Shown in pieces: positions 54,232 to 62,127 of a DNA stretch of 64,000 nucleotides. The notes under the pieces were generated by a model, which saw only the letters and a list, made by a program, of their open reading frames with translations, had not been told where the DNA came from and did not search any database. Both the position numbers and the translations under genes were made by a program. Origin of the DNA: Campylobacterales bacterium (GTDB lineage Bacteria; Campylobacterota; Campylobacteria; Campylobacterales; Sulfurovaceae); assembly GCA_014763895.1 (NCBI GenBank), contig JACXUM010000009.1, positions 1-64,000 of the forward strand, read 5' to 3'. Position 1 is the stretch's first letter; each line of letters starts with the position of its first letter.

Positions 54232-54259
54232 CAGGAGTGTTCTAGATAGAACTCTCCTG
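54232..54259. repeat. Imperfect inverted repeat after the DUF2892 gene
   Basis: CAGGAGTGTTCTA and TAGAACTCTCCTG around GA form a 13-bp stem with one T-T mismatch. It begins 6 bases after the stop. No U-run follows, so it is a terminator only if Rho-assisted or bound by a factor. The rest of 54260-54371 holds no gene that I can support. Confidence 0.5.
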
Positions 54260-54371
54260 ATGGAACAATCTTCAGTCATTGAGATGACTTTCTTAAAAGA
54301 CTCCAATCCAGAATGGATGATATATTACAGATTTGTTATTCGGTAAAATCGTAAATCTAATCAGATTTGAC

Positions 54372-54377
54372 TATAAT
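54372..54377 (+). promoter_or_regulatory. -10 box (TATAAT) of the second mgtE
   Basis: GACTATAATTTT lies 98 bases before the ATG at 54470, giving a leader of about 85 bases. I see no M-box-like structure in this leader. Confidence 0.5.
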
Positions 54378-54469
54378 TTTATGAGTATTTTGTCCTCTTA
54401 ATAAAAAGCAGCAATTAAATTTTATAAAATTTGAACCAACATCGGTCAGGATTATTTGAAAGGATATGC

Positions 54470-55837
54470 ATGAAAGCAAATGAAGAAATCTTAGAAAACA
54501 TTCAAGAGTTAGAAGATCATTTAGCTAAACATATCGAAGGGGTCGATCTTAGTGTTCACCCTTACGAGATCGCTGATTTGCTTGTAGAGGTTAAAGAAGA
54601 GAGTGAAGAGGCTTATAAGGAATTTCTTCAAAAATTGCCTAAAGATCTTTTTGCAGAGGTTTTGGTTGAACTTCCAAAATCGCATCAAGAAGAGATCTAC
54701 GAAAATTACGAAGCTAAAGAGCTTGCGGCTATAGCAGAAGTATTGGATACCGATGAAGCCGCCGACTTAATCCAGCATATTGAAGAGATGGACGAAGAGA
54801 AAGCGGATGAAGTGCTTTCCAATCTTTCTGCTGAAGACAGAGGGACGATTGAAGAGCTGATCTCTTATGATGAGGATGAAGCCGGTGCACATATGCAGAC
54901 CGAGCTTTTTGATGCGCATCTTAGTGAAACGATCGGTGATTCTGTCAGGCGTCTTAAACGGTTGAAACAGGAAAATCTGATTGATAACGTCCATCATGTC
55001 TTTGTTGTGGATGATAAGAGAAAATTTATCGGGATGATTTCTCTGGAGGATCTGATACTACACGGTCCCAGAGAAGTTTATAAAGATGTGATTGAAGAGG
55101 GGATGATTACGGTTTCAGTGTCATCGCATGAAGAGATCAAAAATGTCGTTGAAGTCGTTAGTAACTATGACCTAAGCGTTGTTCCCGTAGTCAATGAAAA
55201 AGGAATGTTGCTTGGACGTATTACTTCTGATGATATTTATGATATCATTGAAGAAGAGGCAACAGAGCAGATCTATAATCTTGCAGGGGTCAATGACGAA
55301 GCCGAGCAGGAAGAGAGTATTTGGAAGATCGGAAAGGCAAGAGGTGTATGGCTTGGGATCAACCTGATGACTGCTATTGCTGCATCGTTAGTGATCGGTC
55401 TTTTTGATTCGACGATACAATCGTTGGTTGCGTTGGCTGTATTGATGCCTATCGTTGCTTCGATGGGAGGGAATGCCGGTACACAGACATTAACCGTAAC
55501 GGTGAGACAGATGGCGCTTGGTGATATTGAAGCTGATGAAGCCAAAGAGACGATCATCAAAGAAGTAATGGTCTCTTTAATAAACGGGTTTATCTATGCT
55601 GGAGTGATGGGCATCATTGCCTATGTGTGGTTTAAGATGCCTATGCTGGGTGTGGTGATCGCCGCAGCTATGGTGATCAACCTTTTTTCAGCAGGGTTTT
55701 TTGGAGCCGTTATTCCGTTGGCACTCAAAAAATTCGGTATCGATCCTGCAATCGGATCTACCGTACTTTTAACGACTGTCACAGACGTAGTTGGCTTTTT
55801 TAGCTTTTTAGGATTGGCAAGCATTATTTTATTGTAA
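54470..55837 (+). CDS. mgtE: Magnesium transporter MgtE
   Basis: A 455-residue canonical MgtE. The acidic N domain (about 1-135, many Glu/Asp that bind Mg2+) is followed by a CBS pair (about 140-265) and five membrane helices (about 300-455). The pore motif PIVASMGGNAGTQT (about 337-350) and the C-terminal TVTDVVGFF with the selectivity aspartate are intact. ATG 54470 follows AAGGA by 6 bases; a TTG at 54431 would add 13 unlikely residues. The exchanger gene follows 20 bases later, so both respond to the same promoter. Confidence 0.94.
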   Translation: MKANEEILENIQELEDHLAKHIEGVDLSVHPYEIADLLVEVKEESEEAYKEFLQKLPKDLFAEVLVELPKSHQEEIYENYEAKELAAIAEVLDTDEAADLIQHIEEMDEEKADEVLSNLSAEDRGTIEELISYDEDEAGAHMQTELFDAHLSETIGDSVRRLKRLKQENLIDNVHHVFVVDDKRKFIGMISLEDLILHGPREVYKDVIEEGMITVSVSSHEEIKNVVEVVSNYDLSVVPVVNEKGMLLGRITSDDIYDIIEEEATEQIYNLAGVNDEAEQEESIWKIGKARGVWLGINLMTAIAASLVIGLFDSTIQSLVALAVLMPIVASMGGNAGTQTLTVTVRQMALGDIEADEAKETIIKEVMVSLINGFIYAGVMGIIAYVWFKMPMLGVVIAAAMVINLFSAGFFGAVIPLALKKFGIDPAIGSTVLLTTVTDVVGFFSFLGLASIILL

Positions 55838-55857
55838 TTGAAGGATTAAAAAGATAG

Positions 55858-57012
55858 ATGGAAAACCATAATAATTGGAAATATTTTGTAGAAGATTATT
55901 GGGATATCGTTGTGGGGATTGTAACGATTCTAATTGCTTTTTTAATGCATAAGAACGGAAATGTCCTTATTGCTACGATATTGTCTGCAGTCGGAATCGC
56001 GGCACTTTCATTAACGGTTGCAGAGGTTGCAGAGATACTTTCAGAAAAACTTGTTGAACCGTATGCCAGTATGGTTCTTACCTTCAGTGCGGTAATTGTT
56101 GAGATTGTCCTATTGTATATTATTTTGCTTGAGGCGCAACATGTACCGGAGGTTATTGAAACCGTAAAAGGGGGTATTGTCTCAGCGGTAATTGTAGATA
56201 TGAATGTACTGTTGGGGCTTGCCGTTTTTATCGGCGGATTGAAATTTACAGCACAAGAGCATAATAAAGAGACTTCAAGTACCTACACCACTATTCTGTT
56301 TGTTTCTGCATTGGCTCTTTTGGTTCCGAGTCTTTTAAGCCAGACGGAACATGGCGGTGCGGTAATCCAAAAAGCCAGTATCATTATTTCGGGTGTTTTG
56401 ATGCTTTTTTATATCATTATCTTCATTTTTCAGACAAGAACACACACACATTTTTTCCAGGCTACTGCAAAAAGCAGACTTTTCAGGCTGAAAAGAAAGC
56501 TTAGGGAAGAAGGTCAGGAAATCGACGAAAGTGAGCATAGTGGTTATGTTTTCGAAAAGTTCAACAACTTTGGAAATTTCGTGGTTATTTTTCTTTTTAT
56601 CGGCATTATCGCATTGGGTGCGGAAGTATTTGCCAGTGATGGTGTTGCTTTAGCCAGAGAGTATGGTATTTCAGCCGGTCTTTCAGGTTTGATCATTGCG
56701 ATCGTTGCAGTTGCACCCGAAATCTTTACCGCGATCAAAGCAGCCAGAAATGACCAGATTCAAAGGGTTGTGAATATTGCAATGGGAGCTTCAACCGTGT
56801 CGATTCTTTTGACAGTTCCGATATTGCTGGCATTGGCTTATTCAAGCGGAATCAATTTGTTTTTGGATTTTAACCCTCTTCAGATAGGTGCCTTGATCAT
56901 GACAGTTATATTGGCATGGAAGAGTACCGAAGAAGGGCAGACGAACTACTTTGAGGGGATGTCTCATCTGATGTTCTTTGTGTGTTACGCTATTATCGCA
57001 ACATACTATTAG
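55858..57012 (+). CDS. Calcium/proton exchanger-like protein (CaCA superfamily)
   Basis: A 384-residue protein with about eleven membrane helices in two inverted halves. The alpha-repeat glutamates that bind the cation are visible in TVAEVAEILSEKLVEPYASMV and VAVAPEIFTAIKAARNDQIQ, quoted in short as AEVAEIL and VAPEIFTAI. A cytoplasmic loop (about 195-240) separates the halves. ChaA-type exchangers extrude Ca2+, Na+ or K+ against H+. Pairing with MgtE suggests joint control of divalent cations. The first alpha repeat differs from textbook GNxxE, so ion choice is uncertain. Confidence 0.8.
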   Translation: MENHNNWKYFVEDYWDIVVGIVTILIAFLMHKNGNVLIATILSAVGIAALSLTVAEVAEILSEKLVEPYASMVLTFSAVIVEIVLLYIILLEAQHVPEVIETVKGGIVSAVIVDMNVLLGLAVFIGGLKFTAQEHNKETSSTYTTILFVSALALLVPSLLSQTEHGGAVIQKASIIISGVLMLFYIIIFIFQTRTHTHFFQATAKSRLFRLKRKLREEGQEIDESEHSGYVFEKFNNFGNFVVIFLFIGIIALGAEVFASDGVALAREYGISAGLSGLIIAIVAVAPEIFTAIKAARNDQIQRVVNIAMGASTVSILLTVPILLALAYSSGINLFLDFNPLQIGALIMTVILAWKSTEEGQTNYFEGMSHLMFFVCYAIIATYY

Positions 57013-57069
57013 AAAAGGTGGTTATATGGCATTTTTACAACCATAGTACGCTTACTATCTAATTTAAGT

Positions 57070-57075
57070 TATAAT
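57070..57075 (+). promoter_or_regulatory. -10 box (TATAAT) of the second helicase gene
   Basis: AAGTTATAATAACG lies 28 bases before the ATG at 57103. Confidence 0.5.
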
Positions 57076-57102
57076 AACGGACTTTATTTGGAAAGAGTTT
57101 GG

Positions 57103-58434
57103 ATGTCATTTGCTACTTTAGGATTATCACGTGAAATTTTACAGGCCGTAGAAGACAAAGGGTATACCCAAACTACACAGATACAGCAAAGTCTCATTCC
57201 TGCTGTATTGGCAGGTCGCGATATTTTGGCCGGTGCACAGACGGGTACGGGTAAAACCGCGGCATTTGTGCTGCCGATACTCCAAAAACTCTCTTTAGAA
57301 TTTCAAGAAGGCATTCATTATCCCAAAGCACTTATCATTGTTCCAACACGGGAGTTAGCAAAGCAGGTCAAATCCCAGGTATCGGCTTATGCTAAATATT
57401 TACCTCTTAAAAGTACCGTTCTCTATGGCGGGTCAAATATACGAACACAGGCTTTGAACCTTAAAGAAGGGACCGATGTCGTGATCTCTACAAGCGGGAG
57501 GCTGCTGGAACATTTGGGGCAGAAAAACCTCTCTTTGGAGAGTATAGATTATCTGGTTTTGGATGAAGCAGATACGATCCTGGATATGGGCTTTTTGCAT
57601 GAGGTGACACAGATACTTTCACAACTTCCGATAAAACGGCAAAATATTCTGATCTCTGCTACGCTCTCCGGACCACTTAAACGGCTTGCTGATAAAATGT
57701 TGCATAGACCCAAATTGATCGAAGTAGACAGTATGGGCACAAGTGCTTCCACGGTTAAGCAGATCGTCTATCCCGTCCAAATGGAAAAAAAGACGGAACT
57801 GCTCTCTTATCTGATAGGTTCACGCAATTATCAGCGGGTTTTGGTTTTTGTGCGGAAAAAAGAGATGGCTGATATGATCGAGCAAGAGCTGAATCTTAGT
57901 GGGCTTAAAACTGTAGCGATACACGGTGATAGAAGTTCGGGTTCTAGAAGCAGGGCATTAAGTGATTTTATTGAAGGAAAAGCAAGGGTACTGGTTGCAA
58001 CGGATATCGCGGCTAGAGGTCTGGATATTCCAAATTTGGAAATAGTGATCAATTATGATATCCCCCATGTCGTGCAGGATTATATCCACCGTATCGGACG
58101 CACCGGAAGGGCAGGCAAAAAAGGATTGGCGATCACACTTGTGAATGAAAAGGAAATGATCGCGCTCAAAGATGTTGAGCGGATGATGGGTAAGGCCATT
58201 ACGCAAGAGAGGCTTGATGGATACGCGCCGGAAATTCTTAAAGAACAAAAAGGTGCACGAAAGAGCGAAGAAAAGAAGCAAAAGGTGGACGGTGCTTTCG
58301 GAAAAAAGAAAAAGAGTTCCACCGCTACGACAAAGAAGCGCAAAAGTACCAAGCGCGACGCATTTAAAGCCTGGGATCAGGTAAAAACCAAAAGCGATGA
58401 AGACAAAAGATCCAAAAAAGGCAGAAGAAAATAG
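57103..58434 (+). CDS. DEAD-box RNA helicase, RhlE-like
   Basis: A 443-residue helicase. Motifs in order: Q motif TTQIQQSLIP, Walker A AQTGTGKTAAF, Ia VPTRELA, Ib STSGRLLEHL, II LDEADTIL, III SATLSG, V VATDIAARGLD and VI HRIGRTGRAG. Motif Ib has TSGR where nearly all relatives have TPGR. The C-terminal 70 residues are extremely basic with KKKKSS and KKRKSTKR runs, an RNA-binding tail. ATG 57103 is chosen over TTG 57088 because GAAAGAG lies upstream. It converges with truD. Confidence 0.92.
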   Translation: MSFATLGLSREILQAVEDKGYTQTTQIQQSLIPAVLAGRDILAGAQTGTGKTAAFVLPILQKLSLEFQEGIHYPKALIIVPTRELAKQVKSQVSAYAKYLPLKSTVLYGGSNIRTQALNLKEGTDVVISTSGRLLEHLGQKNLSLESIDYLVLDEADTILDMGFLHEVTQILSQLPIKRQNILISATLSGPLKRLADKMLHRPKLIEVDSMGTSASTVKQIVYPVQMEKKTELLSYLIGSRNYQRVLVFVRKKEMADMIEQELNLSGLKTVAIHGDRSSGSRSRALSDFIEGKARVLVATDIAARGLDIPNLEIVINYDIPHVVQDYIHRIGRTGRAGKKGLAITLVNEKEMIALKDVERMMGKAITQERLDGYAPEILKEQKGARKSEEKKQKVDGAFGKKKKSSTATTKKRKSTKRDAFKAWDQVKTKSDEDKRSKKGRRK

Positions 58435-58435
58435 T

Positions 58436-58457
58436 AAAAAACCCGATCTCTTGGGTT
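58436..58457 (-). terminator. Rho-independent terminator of truD
   Basis: On the minus strand AACCCAA-GAGA-TCGGGTT forms a 7-bp stem followed by TTTTTAC, a normal terminator placed 25 bases after the truD stop. On the plus strand it also closes the helicase gene region, but without a U-run. Confidence 0.75.
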
Positions 58458-58481
58458 GTGACTAAATCATCGCAGAAAGAT

Positions 58482-59564
58482 TTATCTCTCTTTTAGTGAG
58501 AACTTTCCTATCTCTTCCAGGAAAGTAGTGGCATAGGCTCCTTTGGGAAGGAAGAAATCTACCGTAAGTTTTTTGGTTTCTTTATCATACTGGATCGTAA
58601 CATCTTTTGGCCATATCCATGCAAAGCGTCTATCCCCGGGAAGGCTCCCCATCTCTGTATCATCAAAAGATTCTTCCAGATAGTAGGCATCGCTTTTGGC
58701 TCTAAGCGTATTGGCACCGCACAACAGACCTGTCGGGGCAATGTTTCCTGATTTGAAAGCCTGCGAACTCTGTGTCATATCTTTGACAAAATCGGTTTTT
58801 CCGTGAGGATAATGCATCATAACATCGCCTAAAAAGAGTTTGAAGAACTGTGGCTGTTTTTGCAAGGCTTTGACCAGCTCCAATGGATATTTCAATTTTT
58901 TTGCCGCTTCCGTGGCATTGTGGGAGGAGATGACGGAAGAGAGTTTGACTCTCGAACTTAGCCATTCATTGAAGAGATGGCTTTGATAAGCAGAAACAAG
59001 CAGCTTTTCTTTGGAGCCTTTGAGTCGCTTTCCGCTATGGGCTATCTCTTTGCCTTGAAGATAACTCTTGCTGTCTTCTCCGAAGCGCTGATAGCCAAAA
59101 TAGTTCGGTATCCCACTGGTTTGCATCTTTTGTGCAGCTTTTTCAAAAGCAAGCGCATTTTTTTCACTGACATGATGCAGCATGATCGAAAAGCGGTTAC
59201 CCTTGAGATGTCCTATTTTGATAGGGGTTTTGTGATAGGTTTTTTCCACTATCTCTATCTTCAGTGTCGTTAGATTTTTGTAGAGTTCTTTTTCATATTG
59301 TTTGGGCAAAGAGATATACTGGATGGTTGTGGCATTCTTGTCTTTTAGTCCGGCGTAGCCGATATCACGTTCCTGAACACTGCAGGCTTTTGCCAGGACA
59401 GTGATCAGCTTCCAGGTGCTCATATCGGTTTTTTTGATCTTGAGTATCAGATAGTTTCCTGTACCTGAAAAAGCGTAGAGAGGAATCTCTTCTACAAAGA
59501 AGCGTTCAATGCTCTGTTGAAAGTCAAAGTCTATTTTAGGGTGGGTATATGCAAACTGTTTCAT
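58482..59564 (-). CDS. truD: tRNA pseudouridine(13) synthase TruD
   Basis: TruD makes pseudouridine 13 in tRNA-Glu. The 360 residues show the family opening with F-V-E-E (IERFFVEEIPLYAFSG), the catalytic aspartate in IGYAGLKDKNATTIQ near 79 and the conserved GNRFSIMLHH and IPNYFGYQRFGEDS stretches. The insertion domain follows. The protein is of normal length. It ends near the terminator at 58436-58457. Confidence 0.95.
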   Translation of the reverse strand: MKQFAYTHPKIDFDFQQSIERFFVEEIPLYAFSGTGNYLILKIKKTDMSTWKLITVLAKACSVQERDIGYAGLKDKNATTIQYISLPKQYEKELYKNLTTLKIEIVEKTYHKTPIKIGHLKGNRFSIMLHHVSEKNALAFEKAAQKMQTSGIPNYFGYQRFGEDSKSYLQGKEIAHSGKRLKGSKEKLLVSAYQSHLFNEWLSSRVKLSSVISSHNATEAAKKLKYPLELVKALQKQPQFFKLFLGDVMMHYPHGKTDFVKDMTQSSQAFKSGNIAPTGLLCGANTLRAKSDAYYLEESFDDTEMGSLPGDRRFAWIWPKDVTIQYDKETKKLTVDFFLPKGAYATTFLEEIGKFSLKER

Positions 59565-59613
59565 AGCCGAAGTATACCCAAAAGCTGAGAAAAGATGAGT
59601 ATCTAAATCAGGA

Positions 59614-60402
59614 TTATCCGCATTTGCCCGGAGCGCATTTCATAGTACCCCCGCATTTGCCTTCCAATTTGCTTTTGATGCTGCCTTGCTGCATTTCATC
59701 CATCATCTGCTGCATCTGCTTAGGGTTGGCTACGAACTTATATCCTTTGACCATCGTAAAGAGTCCGTATCCTACGACAAGAAGCGCTGCTAGTTTCATC
59801 ATGGTACCACGCAGTGAGCCTTTTTGTAAAAATTTGGTAAGTGTGCCAAGGAAAAAGAGCGCCGGAATCGTCGCAAGGCCAAATGTTGCCATTACAAGAG
59901 CTCCCCACAGTGGTGAAGCCGTACTCGCTGCAAAGATCGCAAAAGAGTATACTAGACCACAGGGGATGATTCCATTTAGCATGCCGAGCAAAAAGAAACT
60001 GCTGTAGGTTTTGCTGCTTATCAGTGTCCTGAAGGCTTTTTGAAACCAGCTGTTTTTAGAAATGGACCATTCAGCAGAATTGAGGAACTTAAGATTGCCA
60101 AGGAGTGACAACCCGGCCAGTACCATCAGAAGACCGGTTAGAAGGAAAAGCATACCTTTGGTCGTGGGGGTAAAAGCGATCACTTTTCCTAAAAGACCAA
60201 AAAAGGCGCCAAGGATCGTATAGGTTGCGACTCGTCCGAAATTGTAGGCAAGATGGAAAGCAGTCTGTTGTATCCAGGAAGTTTTGGGATCGATCTTGCT
60301 GGAACTGTAGGCTACGACGATACCTCCGCACATACCGATGCAATGGCCTACACTTCCTAAAAAAGCAGTTGTTAAAATAATGATAAGATCAATGTTTTCC
60401 AT
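59614..60402 (-). CDS. TauE/DsbD-like membrane protein with Cys-rich metal tail
   Basis: A 262-residue protein with six to seven membrane helices, of the urease-accessory UreH/DsbD-like transmembrane type found beside cbb3 oxidase or copper genes. Conserved residues lie in the first helix (GHCIGMCGGIVVAYSS, with CxGMCGG) and in GIIPCGLVYSFA of the second half. The C-terminal tail is a Met/Gln-rich stretch (QMQQMMDEMQQG) followed by CGGTMKCAPGKCG, a likely copper-binding motif. The family may move copper or electrons for cytochrome oxidase assembly; that is inference. Confidence 0.78.
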   Translation of the reverse strand: MENIDLIIILTTAFLGSVGHCIGMCGGIVVAYSSSKIDPKTSWIQQTAFHLAYNFGRVATYTILGAFFGLLGKVIAFTPTTKGMLFLLTGLLMVLAGLSLLGNLKFLNSAEWSISKNSWFQKAFRTLISSKTYSSFFLLGMLNGIIPCGLVYSFAIFAASTASPLWGALVMATFGLATIPALFFLGTLTKFLQKGSLRGTMMKLAALLVVGYGLFTMVKGYKFVANPKQMQQMMDEMQQGSIKSKLEGKCGGTMKCAPGKCG

Positions 60403-60499
60403 AATGTCTCCGCCGTAATTTTGAATAACAAAACTATAGTATTATTTTGTTAAAATAGTGTTAAGAATTACCGAGTGAAGCGTGTAAAAAGGTACAGAT

Positions 60500-60937
60500 G
60501 TGTTTACTATCTTAAAGCGAAATATTTTAAAAATGTTCAGGGAATTTTTGGTTTATCACCACGGGTCTATGGAATATAGGGCAAAAATCCTTACACTGAT
60601 GGTCTCTTCAGACGGTGAGATCGATGAATGCGAGAAGCAGAAACTCAAAGAGATCGCTCATAAAATCTATGAAGATGACAAAGACAGGGCACAACTGTTG
60701 GTAGATACCGTTTTGGAATATCATACTAAGATAGTGACAAATAACGGGCTTGATTTTGAACATCTTGTTTGGCAGGTAGCCAAGGAAACAAAAGAGGTCA
60801 AACGGTTTTCCCAAAAGATAGATATAGAGCTTTTACGAGAACTTCAGACGTGTGCGGCAGATGAAGAGAATCGTCTTTTTCAGGAACGTATTTTGGAGTT
60901 TTTGGAAAATTTGAAGGAAGAGTATGGAAATCTATAG
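60500..60937 (+). CDS. TerB-like helical protein, unknown function
   Basis: A 145-residue all-helical cytoplasmic protein. The segment KILTLMVSSDGEIDECEKQKL with D-x-E-I-D resembles the first metal-binding helix-turn of TerB-like domains; it is quoted in short as SSDGEIDECEK. The middle and C-terminal helices are acidic. The start is GTG 60500, 7 bases after AAGG; Met12 is another option. It overlaps the acylphosphatase gene by 14 bases. A TerB-like role is a weak suggestion. Confidence 0.6.
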   Translation: MFTILKRNILKMFREFLVYHHGSMEYRAKILTLMVSSDGEIDECEKQKLKEIAHKIYEDDKDRAQLLVDTVLEYHTKIVTNNGLDFEHLVWQVAKETKEVKRFSQKIDIELLRELQTCAADEENRLFQERILEFLENLKEEYGNL

Positions 60938-61199
60938 ATTTATCGTGTTAGGACATGTGCAGGGTGTTTTTTATCGAAAATTCGTTTCGCAGGCAATGAT
61001 GAAAAAACAGTTTCAAGGGTACGTCAGAAACCTTCATAACGGTACTGTTGAGGTGGTTGCAGAAGTTTTTGATGAGGATTTTGATACGGTACTTCAGATC
61101 CTTCACGAAGGATCTCCTGCAAGCAGCGTGGATGAGGTCAGATATGAGATCTTGGAAAATGCGGATTTTACCACGGACGGTTTTGAGATAAGGTACTAA
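60924..61199 (+). CDS. acyP: Acylphosphatase
   Basis: A 91-residue acylphosphatase that hydrolyses acyl phosphates such as acetyl phosphate or 1,3-bisphosphoglycerate. The catalytic loop is GHVQGVFYRKF with Arg18 (phosphate) and the catalytic Asn lies in GYVRNLHNGTVEV near 36. The family's ferredoxin-like fold and length match. It is coupled to the preceding gene by overlap and followed at once by a small Cys-rich protein. Confidence 0.94.
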   Translation: MEIYRFIVLGHVQGVFYRKFVSQAMMKKQFQGYVRNLHNGTVEVVAEVFDEDFDTVLQILHEGSPASSVDEVRYEILENADFTTDGFEIRY

Positions 61200-61200
61200 G

Positions 61201-61401
61201 ATGAGCAGCGGATGGGGATGTCAATATATGGGAAGATATGAGAGCTATGACAATTGGTGCATGAAGCTCTCTCATGTATGTAATCCTGGATGTAAAGGGT
61301 GTATCATCTACGGAAAAGTAGAATTTTCAAAACCGGACATCAGCCCGGAGCAAGAACAAAAAAGAAAAAACAGAAGCGATAATCCACTGGGTAAGAGATA
61401 A
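61201..61401 (+). CDS. Small Cys-rich protein, unknown function
   Basis: A 66-residue protein with five cysteines: GWGCQYMGRYE, DNWCMKLSHVC and NPGCKGCIIYG. The spacing C-x(12)-C-x(6)-C-x(3)-C-x(2)-C suits an Fe-S cluster or zinc site. The C-terminus is charged and probably disordered. ATG follows the acyP stop by one base, so it is translated with it. I recognise no family. Its stop lies inside a strong stem-loop. Confidence 0.65.
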   Translation: MSSGWGCQYMGRYESYDNWCMKLSHVCNPGCKGCIIYGKVEFSKPDISPEQEQKRKNRSDNPLGKR

Positions 61402-61420
61402 AGTCTGGAAACTTTATCTC
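61395..61420. terminator. Stem-loop between the Cys-rich gene and msrA
   Basis: GAGATAAAGT (61395-61404) and ACTTTATCTC (61411-61420) pair perfectly (10 bp) over CTGGAA. The stem contains the stop codon of the Cys-rich gene and lies 9 bases from the end of convergent msrA. AT-rich sequence follows on the plus strand but there is no clean U-run. Confidence 0.6.
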
Positions 61421-61428
61421 AAAATAAC

Positions 61429-61956
61429 CTATTTGATCTTATTTTTAAATTTCTCTTTTAGTTTTGCCAGTTTTGGCGGTATGACTGCCATACAGTATCC
61501 CTGCATCGGATTTTTTTGATAGTAATCCTGATGATAGGATTCTGCCGGATAAAATGTATCTAACGGTTCGATAACCGTTACGATAGGATCACTGTAATAG
61601 GCCTGAGCTTTTTGCATTGCTTTTAAAGCTTTTTGATGTGTTTCTTCATCGTTGTAAAGGATGGTCGAACGATACTGCGTTCCATGATCAGCGCCTTGGT
61701 AGTTCAGTGTGGTAGGATTGTGGATGACAAAAAAGATATCCAAGAGTTCATCGGTGCTGATGATAGAATCATCGTGAGTGATCTTGATCACTTCGGCGTG
61801 ATTGGTATCTCCTGCGCAGATCTCTCTATACGTCGGGTTTTTCGTATAACCGTTGGCATAGCCGCTGGTTACGTCTTCGACACCTTGCAGTATCTCGAAT
61901 GCCGCTTCGGTGCACCAGAAGCATCCTCCACCTACGACTAACTCTTTTTTCGCCAT
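61429..61956 (-). CDS. msrA: Peptide-methionine (S)-S-oxide reductase MsrA
   Basis: MsrA repairs the S-isomer of methionine sulfoxide in oxidised proteins. The 175 residues show the catalytic site GGGCFWCTEAAFE (Cys12), GYANGYTKNPTYREIC, HAEVIKITHD, and the substrate site HDPT-like in FVIHNPTTLNYQGADHGTQY, quoted in short as HNPTTLNYQGAD and HGTQYRS. The ribosome binding site GGAGAAGAAGGAG precedes ATG. Its upstream region is shared with the left end of the IS element. Confidence 0.95.
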   Translation of the reverse strand: MAKKELVVGGGCFWCTEAAFEILQGVEDVTSGYANGYTKNPTYREICAGDTNHAEVIKITHDDSIISTDELLDIFFVIHNPTTLNYQGADHGTQYRSTILYNDEETHQKALKAMQKAQAYYSDPIVTVIEPLDTFYPAESYHQDYYQKNPMQGYCMAVIPPKLAKLKEKFKNKIK

Positions 61957-62127
61957 GATATCTCCTTCTTCTCCTTGTTACTTGATAACCTTGTAAAGCC
62001 TATTGAATTTAGGTCAGATTAACTCACCTATGAAACGCTAGTCGGAAGTTCTCTGTTTTTTGAACTTACCATTCTATAGAGTTAGGAGGCTGTGAGCAAA
62101 CCTAAAAAACAAATAAAGGAATGAAAA

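Noticed and set aside
54260-54371. Possible gene or M-box riboswitch before the second mgtE
   Set aside because: No frame of useful length and no M-box landmarks; only the inverted repeat at 54232-54259 and the TATAAT box at 54372 could be supported.
60403-60499. Divergent promoter between the TauE/DsbD-like gene and the TerB-like gene
   Set aside because: The interval is AT-rich with several near-matches (TATAGT, TAAAAT) on both strands, so no single box can be chosen.
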